A stretch of 64,000 bases of DNA. It comes from Pseudomonadota bacterium (GTDB taxonomy: Bacteria; Pseudomonadota; Gammaproteobacteria; Burkholderiales; Burkholderiaceae_B). Location of the stretch: NCBI GenBank assembly GCA_023387815.1, contig JAEWHK010000074.1:33507-97506 (forward strand), written 5' to 3'. Made by a program: the position numbers and the translations under genes. This document shows, piece after piece, positions 44,068 to 53,195 of the stretch (the stretch's first letter is position 1; each line of letters starts with the position of its first letter). A model generated the notes under the pieces. It was not told the origin of the DNA, made no database searches, and was given only the letters and a program-made list of their open reading frames with translations.

Positions 44068-44292
44068 GTGAGTGAAGATATTGGGGAACTGTCGAAAAGA
44101 AAGCTCAATTTCTTTCAGACAATGAAAGCGGTGTTGTGGGGGCTGTTCGGCGTGCGCCGCGGCTCCGGCTACCAGGACGATATTTCCCGACTCAATCCGG
44201 TGCATCTGATTCTTGGCGGAATTATTGCGACAGTCATATTTATTATTTTCTTGGTGATGGTGGCGCGCTGGGCCATATCCAGCCTCACCTAG
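44068..44292 (+). CDS. DUF2970 membrane protein of the cox cluster
   Basis: From the GTG at 44068 this gives 74 residues: a soluble basic start (VSEDIGELSKRKLNFFQTMKAVLWGLFGVRRG) and one C-terminal helix (HLILGGIIATVIFIIFLVMVARWAI). The sequence fits DUF2970, found in betaproteobacterial cox operons. The GTG is preceded by AAGGATGTCCAG with good spacing. Earlier in-frame starts lie inside the preceding ORF. Probable role in oxidase assembly, by context only. Confidence 0.75.
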   Translation: MSEDIGELSKRKLNFFQTMKAVLWGLFGVRRGSGYQDDISRLNPVHLILGGIIATVIFIIFLVMVARWAISSLT

Positions 44293-44322
44293 TTGTTGAA
44301 GCGTTCCATGAGGGAGAACATT

Positions 44323-45198
44323 ATGAGTGCAGGCCACTCGGTTCAGGTAAAAGAAGCACCTTATTATTATGTGCCGGCCGATTCGGCCCATCCGGTGAAG
44401 ACAAGTATCACAATGCTGATTATCCTGATCGGTGCTGTGACCTGGATCAATCATGTTCCTTACGGCAAGTACATTCTGCTGGTCGGTCTGCTTGCGCTGT
44501 TCGTCAATCTGTATCAGTGGTTTGGTGATGCGATTCGCGAATCCGAAGCAGGCATGAACAGCAAACGTATTGATCTGTCCTATCGCTGGGGTATGGGCTG
44601 GTTCATCTTCTCTGAAGTCATGTTCTTCGCCGCGTTCTTCGGTTCACTTTGGTACGCCCGTGAAGTGACCACGCCCTGGCTGAGCAATATGGATCACCAG
44701 TTGCTGCTGTGGCCTGGTTTTACCGGGCAGTGGCCTAACCTGGGCCCTGCAGGCATTGTTGAGCATTTTGAAACGGTCGGCCCATTCTGGCTGCCTACCA
44801 TCAACACGCTGCTGTTGCTGACGTCCGGTCTGACGCTGACGCTGTCTCACCACGCATTGCGCGCGGATCATCGCAAGAGCACCATTTTCTGGCTCTTTGT
44901 CACAATTGTACTGGGCTTCACATTTGTGTTTTTCCAGGCCGAAGAGTACATCCATGCCTACACCGAACTGAATCTGCGTTTTGATTCCGGTATCTATGGG
45001 TCTCTCTTCTTTATGCTTACCGGCTTTCACGGCTTCCACGTGATTCTGGGTGCCACAATGCTGACCATCATTCTGATTCGTCTGATTCGCGGTCACTTCA
45101 GAGCAGATCATCACTTCGGTTTTGAGGGTGCTGCCTGGTACTGGCACTTTGTGGATGTGGTCTGGCTGGGTCTGTATCTGTTCGTTTACTGGTTCTGA
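44323..45198 (+). CDS. coxC: Cytochrome c oxidase subunit III
   Basis: A 291-residue subunit with seven helices. Motifs WGMGWFIFSEVMFFAAFFGSLWYAR and FQAEEYIHAYTELNLRFDSGIYGSLFFMLTGFHGFHVILGA are invariant in the family; the end is DVVWLGLYLFVYWF. The ATG at 44323 has AGGGAGAA before it; a longer frame begins at 44293 right after the DUF2970 stop but lacks support. Confidence 0.96.
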   Translation: MSAGHSVQVKEAPYYYVPADSAHPVKTSITMLIILIGAVTWINHVPYGKYILLVGLLALFVNLYQWFGDAIRESEAGMNSKRIDLSYRWGMGWFIFSEVMFFAAFFGSLWYAREVTTPWLSNMDHQLLLWPGFTGQWPNLGPAGIVEHFETVGPFWLPTINTLLLLTSGLTLTLSHHALRADHRKSTIFWLFVTIVLGFTFVFFQAEEYIHAYTELNLRFDSGIYGSLFFMLTGFHGFHVILGATMLTIILIRLIRGHFRADHHFGFEGAAWYWHFVDVVWLGLYLFVYWF

Positions 45199-45222
45199 TT
45201 TTCAGTTACAGGAAATACCAGG

Positions 45223-45250
45223 GCAAAGGGTCGGAAAGCCGGCCCTTTGC
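45223..45250 (+). terminator. Possible terminator hairpin after coxC
   Basis: GCAAAGGG (45223-45230) pairs with CCCTTTGC (45243-45250), with extra GC pairs inside. The following TGTTTC is not a strong U-tract, so it may attenuate rather than end transcription. Confidence 0.4.
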
Positions 45251-45417
45251 TGTTTCAGCATAAACGGGATGCGTGAAAACAGCAGATTTGCCCCTGGCGC
45301 AGTGATTCTGGCAGTGATCATGCCAGGAAGGTAGACAATTTGTCTCAGTGCGATGGCGCGGGAATGGGGTGCAGATCCGTTAAACTAAACGATTCGGATC
45401 CTGCTTTGCGTGGCGTT

Positions 45418-45630
45418 TTAGCGCGCAACCTGATGGATCCCGGTGCTTTCAATCCATCCCATATGATGGGCAAACAGCACGAACAGAAACAGCGCAATGG
45501 ACAATCCGATACGTACCGTGAGGGCGTTGACGGTCCGATTGGTTGAGCCTTTGTCCCGCATGAGGTAGAAAAACGCGGACGCCAGGCTCCCTATGATCAC
45601 GACAAAGACAAGCCCGATGATAATGCGCAT
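45418..45630 (-). CDS. DUF2909 twin-helix membrane protein
   Basis: A 70-residue inner-membrane protein with two helices (IIIGLVFVVIIGSLASAFFYLM and RIGLSIALFLFVLFAHHMGWI), typical of the DUF2909 proteins between coxC and surF1 in betaproteobacteria. It is on the opposite strand from the cox genes, as in relatives. The ATG at 45630 follows AGGAGTTAACC; longer open frame to 45786 antisense to surF1 is rejected. Confidence 0.75.
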   Translation of the reverse strand: MRIIIGLVFVVIIGSLASAFFYLMRDKGSTNRTVNALTVRIGLSIALFLFVLFAHHMGWIESTGIHQVAR

Positions 45631-45664
45631 GGTTAACTCCTGACTGGAATAGAATATTGTAGTA

Positions 45665-46444
45665 ATGAAACGGAAATTAATAAACTGGAAAACGGTAACG
45701 ATGCTGGTTTTGCTGGCATTGCTGACCGTGGTTTTCGTTTCTCTGGGCCGCTGGCAGCTCGATCGCGCGCAGGAGCGCCGAACCACCGCCGAACGTATCG
45801 AAAACGGACAGGCCTTGCCGCCGCTGACTATCGATCGTAACCTGCCTGCCTCTGATATCGTGGCATGGCGTCCTGCAACGCTGTCAGGGCACTGGCTCGG
45901 CGCATTCAGTGTGCTGGTGAACCGAAACCAGGATGGCCGTCCGGGTTACTGGCTTGCCACGCCGATGTTGCTGGATGAGCAGCGCCGGGACGCCGTGCTG
46001 GTACTGCGCGGATGGTTCCCGCAGGCCATGGATGGATCTGCCATTCCACAATTTACTGCTGCGGAAGGAAGGCAAACAGTGAAAGGCGAAATTGCCCTGC
46101 GCGTGCCGCGGCTTTTTGAATTGTGGTCCTTTGGCGGCAAGTCTGTTGCACAGTTGCCATCAGAGATTCCGCAAAGCAGTGGTCCGCTGCCACAGGTGCA
46201 GAATCTGGATGTGACCGAATTTGCTAAAGCCAGCGGCCTGCACATGCTGCCACTGGTCCTCTTGCAGACCGGGCCTTCCGCGCAGGGCCTGGTGCGTGAC
46301 TGGCCGCATCCCTCTGTGGATTCGGATACGAATATCGGCTATGCGATGCAATGGTTCGGTTTTGCCACAATTGCTGCGCTGGCCCTGTTGATCAGCCTGA
46401 TCAGGCTTGGCCTGAAAAGTAGAAAGGAAACATCGTCGTCATGA
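45665..46444 (+). CDS. SURF1-family cytochrome oxidase assembly protein
   Basis: A 259-residue inner-membrane protein with one helix at each end (VTMLVLLALLTVVFVSLG and YAMQWFGFATIAALALLISLIRLG). The motifs FVSLGRWQLDRAQERR, VLVNRNQDGRPGYWLATPM and VLRGWFP are those of SURF1/Shy1, which helps insert heme a into subunit I. Its stop overlaps the next start (ATGA). Confidence 0.9.
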   Translation: MKRKLINWKTVTMLVLLALLTVVFVSLGRWQLDRAQERRTTAERIENGQALPPLTIDRNLPASDIVAWRPATLSGHWLGAFSVLVNRNQDGRPGYWLATPMLLDEQRRDAVLVLRGWFPQAMDGSAIPQFTAAEGRQTVKGEIALRVPRLFELWSFGGKSVAQLPSEIPQSSGPLPQVQNLDVTEFAKASGLHMLPLVLLQTGPSAQGLVRDWPHPSVDSDTNIGYAMQWFGFATIAALALLISLIRLGLKSRKETSSS

Positions 46445-47103
46445 ATACAACCCGTCCATCGTCGCCCGACACGTTGTCGCGCCCCGGTGCCAAACGTTCC
46501 AACATGCCGCTGTACCTGATTATTCTCAGCTGCATTGTGCCGATTCTGGCGGCTGCGCTGCTGTACTACGTGCCCTCGCTAAGACCTGATGGCGCAACCA
46601 ATTATGGTAATTTTGTACAGCCTCAGCGTCCCATGCCAGATTCGAATGTGCTGCCGCTGACGACGCTCGATGGCAAGCCGTTTGATTTGACGTCTCTGCG
46701 GGGCAGGTGGTTGCTGATCACATCGGATGGCGGCGCGTGCCCGGATTCCTGCGCGCGCAAACTGCACTTTACACGCAATGGCCATGCAAGCCAGGGCAAG
46801 AATGTCAATCGTATCCAGCGCGTCTGGTTTGTGACCGACGATCAGCCTATTCCCGAAAAAGTCCTGGATGCATATAAGGGCACCATCATGCTGCGTGCCG
46901 ATCCCAAGGCACTGAGCCAGTTCCTGCTGGATGAACCAGACAGAAACGGGGAAACGGCCGAACTGGAGCAGAAAATGGATGCCTATTTGTGGATCGTGGA
47001 TCCTAACGGTAACCTCATCATGCACTATCCGGGAAACGAGTCTGATCCGGTACGTTTCCGCGATGATATTGCCAAGCTGCTGCATGCGTCGTCAATTGGC
47101 TGA
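46441..47103 (+). CDS. SCO-like thioredoxin-fold membrane protein
   Basis: A 220-residue protein with one N-terminal helix (LYLIILSCIVPILAAALLYYV) and a periplasmic thioredoxin-like domain. The motif GGACPDSCARKL keeps the CxxxC copper site of SCO proteins. The sequence is otherwise diverged from the typical SCO at 49142. It is present at this place in cox clusters of relatives. Likely role: copper or thiol chemistry in oxidase assembly. Translation coupled to surF1. Confidence 0.7.
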   Translation: MNTTRPSSPDTLSRPGAKRSNMPLYLIILSCIVPILAAALLYYVPSLRPDGATNYGNFVQPQRPMPDSNVLPLTTLDGKPFDLTSLRGRWLLITSDGGACPDSCARKLHFTRNGHASQGKNVNRIQRVWFVTDDQPIPEKVLDAYKGTIMLRADPKALSQFLLDEPDRNGETAELEQKMDAYLWIVDPNGNLIMHYPGNESDPVRFRDDIAKLLHASSIG

Positions 47104-47109
47104 TGTGAA

Positions 47110-48135
47110 ATGAATACGGCAACCGAGAAAATACGCGCACGCTACCGCCGACTGGTGTTTCTGACCTGGTTCTTTACCCTGGACCTGATCATGTTCGGGG
47201 CTTTTGTGCGTCTGACCGACTCCGGACTTGGCTGTCCGGACTGGCCCGGTTGTTACGGCAAGGCCAGCCCGCTGGGCGCTCGCGAGCATATTGCAACTGC
47301 AATGGAGCAGCAGCCCTTCGGTCCGGTTTCGACTTCAAAGGCATGGATTGAAATGATCCATCGCTACTGGGGCAGTCTGTTGGGGCTCATGATTATTGCA
47401 ATCGTGTTCATGGCCTGGCGCTACCGTCGCGAACTTGGAAGATCACCCAGGCTGGCAACCATGACGCTGATTGCGGTCTGTCTGCAGGGCGCCTTTGGTG
47501 CCTGGACAGTAACTCACAAGCTGATGCCAATTGTCGTTACCACTCACCTGGTGCTGGGCATGCTGCTACTGGCCATGATGACCTGGCTGGCCGCCCGCGA
47601 AAAGCCGCATGTGGGCATTGCTGCCCACGCGCGTCGGTGGCGATCGTGGATGGCGGCGGGCTTCGTAGTCCTGATCATTCAGCTTTTCCTGGGAGGCTGG
47701 GTCAGTACCAATTATGCTGCGCTGGCCTGCATGGATTTTCCAACCTGTCACGGTGCCTGGGTGCCCGAAATGGATTATCAGGGCGGATTTTCACTGGTTC
47801 GGGCGCTGGGTGAGCTGCCAACAGGGGAAATCATTTCTCAGGAGGCGCTGACCGCGATACACTGGACGCATCGCAATTTTGCCTTCTTTGTGTTCGTATT
47901 CCTGTTTGCACTGGGGCTTGTTGCGCGGCGTGAGCCAGGTCTGAAAGGGCCTGCCCATCTGCTGATGGGGCTGCTGCTTGTCCAGGTGCTTACCGGACTG
48001 ACAACCATTTTCTTTCAATGGCCGCTGCTGATAGCGGTTCTGCATACCGGTGGTGCGGCCGGGCTGACCATAGCCTGCGTAACGCTGCTGGTGCGCATGT
48101 CCCGCGGGGGCAAGGGGTCTTTTCTGCCATTATGA
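47110..48135 (+). CDS. ctaA: Heme A synthase
   Basis: A 341-residue, eight-helix COX15/CtaA protein that oxidises the C8 methyl group of heme O to give heme A. Motifs: VRLTDSGLGCPDWPGCYGK with the paired cysteines, EMIHRYWGSLLGL, VTTHLVLGML and LTAIHWTHRNFAFFVF with conserved heme-binding histidines. The stop overlaps the ctaB start (ATGA at 48132). Confidence 0.93.
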   Translation: MNTATEKIRARYRRLVFLTWFFTLDLIMFGAFVRLTDSGLGCPDWPGCYGKASPLGAREHIATAMEQQPFGPVSTSKAWIEMIHRYWGSLLGLMIIAIVFMAWRYRRELGRSPRLATMTLIAVCLQGAFGAWTVTHKLMPIVVTTHLVLGMLLLAMMTWLAAREKPHVGIAAHARRWRSWMAAGFVVLIIQLFLGGWVSTNYAALACMDFPTCHGAWVPEMDYQGGFSLVRALGELPTGEIISQEALTAIHWTHRNFAFFVFVFLFALGLVARREPGLKGPAHLLMGLLLVQVLTGLTTIFFQWPLLIAVLHTGGAAGLTIACVTLLVRMSRGGKGSFLPL

Positions 48136-49034
48136 CAACTGCTATTCATTCTGAAACCAGTCTGCTGCGGCAATACCTGGTTCTGACCAAACCACGCGTC
48201 ACTCAGCTGGCCGTTTTTTGCGCAGTGATCGGCATGTTTCTGGCGTCTCCGGGCGTGCCTCCTTTGCAGACGCTGATTGCGGCCACGCTGGGTATCTGGC
48301 TGCTGGCAGCCGCGGCGTTTGCAATCAATTGCCTTATCGAATTTGAAATCGATGCGCGCATGCTGCGCACGGCGCGCCGACCCACAGCAAAAGGCACCAT
48401 TACGCCTCTACAGGTTGTGGTCCTCTCTGGCATTGTGGGAGGCGTTGGCATGCTGGTGCTTTACCATCTGGTCAATCCGCTGACCATGTGGCTGACGTTT
48501 GCTACGTTTATTGGCTATGCCCTGATCTATACCATTATCCTCAAACCCCGCACGCCGCAGAATATCGTGATCGGCGGCCTTTCAGGGGCCATGCCGCCTG
48601 CGCTGGGATGGGCTGCTGTGGCCAACGCCGTACCCGCCGAAGCGTGGCTGCTGGTGCTGATTATTTTTGTCTGGACGCCTCCTCATTTCTGGGCCCTCGC
48701 ACTGTATCGCGAACATGATTATCGCAATGCGGGACTGCCCATGTTGCCGGTGACCCATGGCAAGGACTTCACACGTCTGCATATTCTGCTCTATACCTTT
48801 ATGCTGCTTGTGATTACCATCCTGCCATTTGTGATACGGATGAGTGGCTATATGTACCTGGCCAGTGCGGTGATCCTGGGCGGAATATTCATTGCCTACG
48901 CCTGGAAATTGTATCAGCAGTATAGCGATGCGCTTGCACGCAAAACGTTCCGTTATTCGATTGTTTACCTGTCACTGCTCTTTCTGGCCCTGCTGGTGGA
49001 TCACTGGATTCTGATGTCAGGCATCGCCGGCTGA
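48132..49034 (+). CDS. ctaB: Protoheme IX farnesyltransferase (heme O synthase)
   Basis: A 300-residue UbiA-type prenyltransferase that adds a farnesyl group to heme B. Motifs: LTKPRVTQLAVFCAVIGMFLASPG, NCLIEFEIDARMLRTARRPTAKGTI (Asp-rich site, usually NxxxDxxxD) and YTIILKPRTPQNIVIGGLSGAMPPALGWAAV. The ATG at 48132 is used in preference to the earlier start at 48018, which lies inside ctaA. Feeds ctaA. Confidence 0.93.
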   Translation: MTTAIHSETSLLRQYLVLTKPRVTQLAVFCAVIGMFLASPGVPPLQTLIAATLGIWLLAAAAFAINCLIEFEIDARMLRTARRPTAKGTITPLQVVVLSGIVGGVGMLVLYHLVNPLTMWLTFATFIGYALIYTIILKPRTPQNIVIGGLSGAMPPALGWAAVANAVPAEAWLLVLIIFVWTPPHFWALALYREHDYRNAGLPMLPVTHGKDFTRLHILLYTFMLLVITILPFVIRMSGYMYLASAVILGGIFIAYAWKLYQQYSDALARKTFRYSIVYLSLLFLALLVDHWILMSGIAG

Positions 49035-49141
49035 TTTGCGACGATCCGGTAAAATACGATTTTTCCCCGAAGCCATGCCTGGCGCACGGGTTACATTCCC
49101 GGGCGAGTTGTCGTGCCGGGATTCAGTTTGTGGAGTCAATC

Positions 49142-49825
49142 ATGAAGTCTAGTCTGCCTCTGAAATTCATGGCAAAAACCGCATTGGCGGTATCCGTGGC
49201 CACTGCCCTGGTTGCTTGCGATAATAATGCGTCAAAACAGGTCAATGCGGCGAGTCCGGCCGATGCCGGAGCCGTGTCCTCACAGGGCAGTCAGTCCACG
49301 GTGAGTGGCAATGTGGCAGATTTCAAAGGCACAGATATTACCGGCACGGGGTTCGGCAAGGATGTGCAACTGGTGGATCAGGACGGCAAAAGCGTGACTT
49401 TGCTGGATGCCTATCGCGACAAGGTCATGGTGGTTTTCTTCGGCTTTACTCAGTGCCCCGATGTTTGCCCGACCACGATGGCAGAACTTGCCCAGGTGCG
49501 GGAGAAACTGACACCAGAACAGCGCGATCGCGTGCAGGTGATTATGATCAGCATTGATCCGGAACGGGATACGCCTGCTGTGATGAAGCAGTATGTGAGC
49601 GCGTTTGATCCGTCCTTCGTGGGCCTCACAGGCACAGACGAACAGATTGCCAAAGTCGCGTCCTCGTTTAAGGCCTTTTACAAGAAGGTCGAGCAGGGCA
49701 ACAGCTATACCATGGAACACAGTTCAGGCCTGTACGTGCTGGATACCAAAGGCGAGTCACGTCTGCTCTTCAAACCGAATACGCCACCGGAAGACATCGC
49801 GTCTGATATTCAGAAGCTCCTGTAA
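49142..49825 (+). CDS. SCO1/SenC-family copper chaperone
   Basis: A 227-residue lipoprotein (lipobox LVAC followed by DNNAS) with a thioredoxin-like domain. The copper ligands are C-x3-C in GFTQCPDVCPTTM and the downstream His in MEHSSGLYVLD. SCO proteins mature the CuA centre of subunit II. The ATG at 49142 has TTGTGGAGTC in front. Last gene of the cox cluster, followed by a strong terminator. Confidence 0.92.
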   Translation: MKSSLPLKFMAKTALAVSVATALVACDNNASKQVNAASPADAGAVSSQGSQSTVSGNVADFKGTDITGTGFGKDVQLVDQDGKSVTLLDAYRDKVMVVFFGFTQCPDVCPTTMAELAQVREKLTPEQRDRVQVIMISIDPERDTPAVMKQYVSAFDPSFVGLTGTDEQIAKVASSFKAFYKKVEQGNSYTMEHSSGLYVLDTKGESRLLFKPNTPPEDIASDIQKLL

Positions 49826-49982
49826 AAATCATTGAGGTTTAACACTGTTTCAAGGGTCGGGTTGCATGAGCTGAGCCTCAAACGATCTGCCCCTTAATGC
49901 GAAAGCCCCTCAAAGAACTGATCGTCAAATGAACTGGGCTCACCATGAGCCGGATTCCATTGGACTGGTCCTTAAATGCACT

Positions 49983-50027
49983 GACCCTCAGGATTGGATA
50001 TCAATCCAATCCTGAGGGTCTTTTTTT
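49983..50027 (+). terminator. Strong rho-independent terminator of the cox cluster
   Basis: Seventeen-bp perfect stem, GACCCTCAGGATTGGAT paired with ATCCAATCCTGAGGGTC, four-base loop ATCA, then seven T. It ends plus-strand transcription before the convergent antiporter gene. Confidence 0.92.
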
Positions 50028-50056
50028 GTCCCCGCTTTTTGCTCCCGCTTTTTACA

Positions 50057-53000
50057 TCAGTTTTGCGTCGGTGATAGCTTGCCGTTGTCGGGCGCGCGTG
50101 GCTTTTTGGGGGCGTCGACTGTTTCAGACGTGTCCGTTATTTCGGAAGTGGCGGATGATTCGGGTGAGTTTGCAGCGTCCGATGCTGCGGTTGTTTCTGA
50201 CGCCTCGGGATTGGCAGACGATTCAGGCGCTTTGGGCATTTCGGGCGTTTTGGGCGGGTCGGTCAGTTCGCCTGCTTCCGAGACGATGGGTGTTTCCGAA
50301 GCGGCAGAGGTTTCGGTGGTTGCAGGCACTTCTGACGTATCAGATGCTTCAGCTGTCTGCGCATCCGCTGCCTCGGCACGCGCGAGCGCTTCAGAAGCTT
50401 CCGATGATTCCGGTGCTTCAGATGCTTCTGATGCTTCTGATGCTTCAGATGCTTCTGATGCTACCGGTGCCGGTGGCCCTTCCAGTCTGACCGGACCCTG
50501 AGGCTCTTCTTCAGCGCGTCCGGATATACCGCCAGGGGCGGCGGCGGTTTCGCTTGCAGAATCGTCTGCCTCGACCGCTGCATCACGTGCTTTCTCGGCA
50601 TATAGTTCCCATACTTCCAGGGCACGCAGACGCTGTTTGACCACCAAATCAATTTTTTCCTTGATCTCGGGGAATTTTTTCATCAGCTCATCAAACTCCC
50701 GCGCCTGCAGGAACAGCAGCTTGGAATACCCCATGGAGCGGACACTTTGCGTCAGTGTCTTGTCCGTCAGCATGCTGAGTTCACCCAGCATTTCTCCAGA
50801 ACCCAGTTCCACACGGGAGGAATCGGGCAGGGTAATGGTGACCGCGCCCGAGGCCACGAAGAACATTACCTTGTGGCCGTATCTGTCGGTTTGCGGGACG
50901 GCTTGATTGGGAAGCATCAGGCGGGGGCGGAGCAGCTTGCTGAGCTGGGTCAGCGTCCGGTCATCCATGTCCTGAAAGAGCGGCACGCGCTTCACAAGTT
51001 CCTTTGCGCTGAGCGAAACGTCCAGGCTGGGGTGCCGGAATAATGGTTCCCAGCGGATATTCACCTGTGCAATCAGGTTGTTATACACCTCTTTCGTAAT
51101 CAGGGACTGCTCCAGCATTTCGTTGTAGCGCGTTACTTCCAGCGAGCGCGCGATCCGGGCCAGGTAGTCTTCCTGGGTCCAGTGTGCATATACCGGATAG
51201 GTCAGGTTCAGCGCACTCAGCGCATTGTCGATGGTGTGTAAGCGGGCCACCAGAATGCGTTCTGCTTTGCCGGCAATTTCCTCTCCCAGCAGAGGCATCA
51301 GATCTTCGCGACAAAAGCGGATCAGCTGCCCGACCACAGAATGCTTGCTGATCAGTTTGATGATCCGTTGAGACAATTCATGTGCCAGCCAGGGACTGAA
51401 GTTGAAGTTGGTCTGCAGGCGTAGTGCCACCTTGAACGTCGGCGTATAGCGAATGTCATTACGCAGCGCGCGGGCGTAGGCTCTGGCGCCCCCTGCACGG
51501 GCGGCATCGCCCAGGTTCTCGGCATTGGACAGCAGCGTCTGGGCGGCCTGCCAGGGAATCAGTTGTTTTTTGAGAGAATCAAAGAACAGTTCCTCTTCAC
51601 GATTGGAAATAATGGCCAGGGCGACAGAAAGGCGATCCGCCTTGCTCATGTACTCTGTCTCATCCTTCTGAATGGCAGCCATCCCTTTGTCGAAAATATC
51701 GTCCACCTGCCGCTTGGCTGTGGATTCCACTTTCAGGGTTGCTGCCAGTTCGTCGGTCTGCTCCTTGACGTCGTCCAGGGCGATGACCAGTGCCTGGTTA
51801 CGCAGACCCAGCTCAACCGGGCTCAACTGATCCAGCTTCAGTTTGGAAATCAGGGGACGCAGTGTGACACCGTTGATAAGCAGTGTCGCCAGCACATAGC
51901 AGGTGGTGGCGGCTGCCACAAAATGGCGGACATCTTCGGGAATGGAATTCTGCTCGGTCACGGCCAGGGCCAGCGCCAGGGAAATCGCGCCGCGCAGGCC
52001 GCCCCAGCACATCACCGCGCGGAACGGCCGGCTCACGTAGGTGGACATTTTAAGCATGGTCAGCAACGGGATGACGCCAAAGACCACAACCGCGCGGGCA
52101 ACCAGTGTTGTGAAAAACAGCAGGACAACCAGAAGAATCTGTCTGAAATCCAGATCCACGACAAGGCGCGGAATCAACATGGCAGCAAGAATGAAAATCA
52201 GGGAGTTGGCCCAGAAGCCAAACTGCTCCCAGGCATGGCCCAGTTGCTCGAACGTGGAAGGGGACATGCGGGTACGGCCGGCAGAGCCCACCACCAGCCC
52301 GGCGACGACAGTAGCGACAACGCCCGAGACATGGAAATAGTGCTCGGAAATAAAGAAGGTCAGGTAAGCGGTACAAATGGTCAGACTGATTTCTGCCGTT
52401 GGCCAGCCCCGCATGTAATGGAAAAGCCGACAGGTAATCTGTCCGAAAATAAACCCGATGGCGCCACCGATCAGGAAACTGTACAGGAAGTGGCCGGCAA
52501 TGCTTTCGATGCTCAGAGGCGCTTCGCGCGTGATAACGGAAATGAAAACGGTGTACAGCGCGATGGCCGCGGCATCGTTCAGCAGTGACTCGCCTTCGAC
52601 CAGTGTGGTCAGGCGTTTGGGTGCGCCCACTTCCCGGAAAATACCCACGACGGCGACGGGATCGGTGGTTGCGACGATGGCACCCAACAGCAGGCAGACC
52701 GCCAGACTGTAGCCCGAGAACTCGGCCAGAATAAACCCCACACTGACCGTACATACCAGCACAGCGACAATCGCCATGGTCAATATGGGACTGATGTCCA
52801 CCATGATCCGTCGTACGTTCATGGCCATGGAGGTTTCAAACAGCAGAATCGGCAGGAAAACAATCAGGAAGGTCTGGGAAGAAATGGAAAATCCATGCAG
52901 GGCATGCAGAAAATCGCCCACAAAGGGCATGTGTACACCGTTGGCATGAACCAGCAAACCCAACGCGCCGCCCAGGATGGCGAGCATGACAGTGTGCGGC

Positions 53001-53086
53001 AGACCGAGTCGGCTTGCCAGGGATGGCATAAAGCACGCAATTGTCAGCAGGCCTGCCAGTGCGAATACAAAGTATTGAATTTCCAT
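50057..53086 (-). CDS. CPA1-family Na+/H+ antiporter with cNMP-binding domain and long repetitive tail
   Basis: A 1009-residue inner-membrane protein. Residues 1-410 are a CPA1 (NhaP/SOS1-like) exchanger with about 12 helices (PILLFETSMAMNVRRIM; GAIVATTDPVAVVGIFREVGAPKRLTTLVEGESLLNDAAAIALYTVF carries the ion-binding Asp). A large helical cytoplasmic region follows, then a cyclic-nucleotide-binding-like domain around 690-820 (LFQDMDDRTLTQLSKLL; GEMLGELSML). The last 172 residues are Ser/Glu/Ala/Pro-rich and probably disordered, including five SEA-type triplets. The architecture is like plant SOS1, which also has a regulatory tail. Role: sodium or pH homeostasis. Repeat number in the tail could vary. 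Confidence 0.88.
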   Translation of the reverse strand: MEIQYFVFALAGLLTIACFMPSLASRLGLPHTVMLAILGGALGLLVHANGVHMPFVGDFLHALHGFSISSQTFLIVFLPILLFETSMAMNVRRIMVDISPILTMAIVAVLVCTVSVGFILAEFSGYSLAVCLLLGAIVATTDPVAVVGIFREVGAPKRLTTLVEGESLLNDAAAIALYTVFISVITREAPLSIESIAGHFLYSFLIGGAIGFIFGQITCRLFHYMRGWPTAEISLTICTAYLTFFISEHYFHVSGVVATVVAGLVVGSAGRTRMSPSTFEQLGHAWEQFGFWANSLIFILAAMLIPRLVVDLDFRQILLVVLLFFTTLVARAVVVFGVIPLLTMLKMSTYVSRPFRAVMCWGGLRGAISLALALAVTEQNSIPEDVRHFVAAATTCYVLATLLINGVTLRPLISKLKLDQLSPVELGLRNQALVIALDDVKEQTDELAATLKVESTAKRQVDDIFDKGMAAIQKDETEYMSKADRLSVALAIISNREEELFFDSLKKQLIPWQAAQTLLSNAENLGDAARAGGARAYARALRNDIRYTPTFKVALRLQTNFNFSPWLAHELSQRIIKLISKHSVVGQLIRFCREDLMPLLGEEIAGKAERILVARLHTIDNALSALNLTYPVYAHWTQEDYLARIARSLEVTRYNEMLEQSLITKEVYNNLIAQVNIRWEPLFRHPSLDVSLSAKELVKRVPLFQDMDDRTLTQLSKLLRPRLMLPNQAVPQTDRYGHKVMFFVASGAVTITLPDSSRVELGSGEMLGELSMLTDKTLTQSVRSMGYSKLLFLQAREFDELMKKFPEIKEKIDLVVKQRLRALEVWELYAEKARDAAVEADDSASETAAAPGGISGRAEEEPQGPVRLEGPPAPVASEASEASEASEASEAPESSEASEALARAEAADAQTAEASDTSEVPATTETSAASETPIVSEAGELTDPPKTPEMPKAPESSANPEASETTAASDAANSPESSATSEITDTSETVDAPKKPRAPDNGKLSPTQN
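50421..50462. repeat. Tandem 9-bp repeats in the antiporter tail
   Basis: GATGCTTCT/A is repeated about four and a half times at 50421-50462 (minus strand coding for Ser-Glu-Ala). Changes in copy number would keep the reading frame. Confidence 0.85.
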
Positions 53087-53162
53087 GCTAATGCGAATTT
53101 TTTACAGCGGAAATTAACTATACATGTATCTGTTTTTTCCGGGTTGCTGTTGCCGTTTCGAC

Positions 53163-53195
53163 AAAAAAAAAGGTGCTTCGCATTGGCGAAGCACC
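53163..53195 (-). terminator. Rho-independent terminator of predicted sRNA
   Basis: GGTGCTTCG (53172-53180) pairs with CGAAGCACC (53187-53195) across a six-base loop. On the minus strand it is followed by nine T (53171 to 53163). It lies 230 bases past the rpoH stop, beyond rpoH's own terminator. Confidence 0.85.

Noticed and set aside
50380..50470. CRISPR-like or intergenic repeat array
   Set aside because: The 9-bp units have no spacers and lie in frame inside the antiporter coding sequence.
49945..50490. 181-codon plus-strand frame over the terminator and the antiporter tail
   Set aside because: It crosses a strong terminator and consists of the antisense reading of the repetitive tail.
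51563..52588. 341-codon plus-strand frame opposite the antiporter gene
   Set aside because: Gln/His/Gly-rich antisense translation; the antiporter coding sequence explains it.
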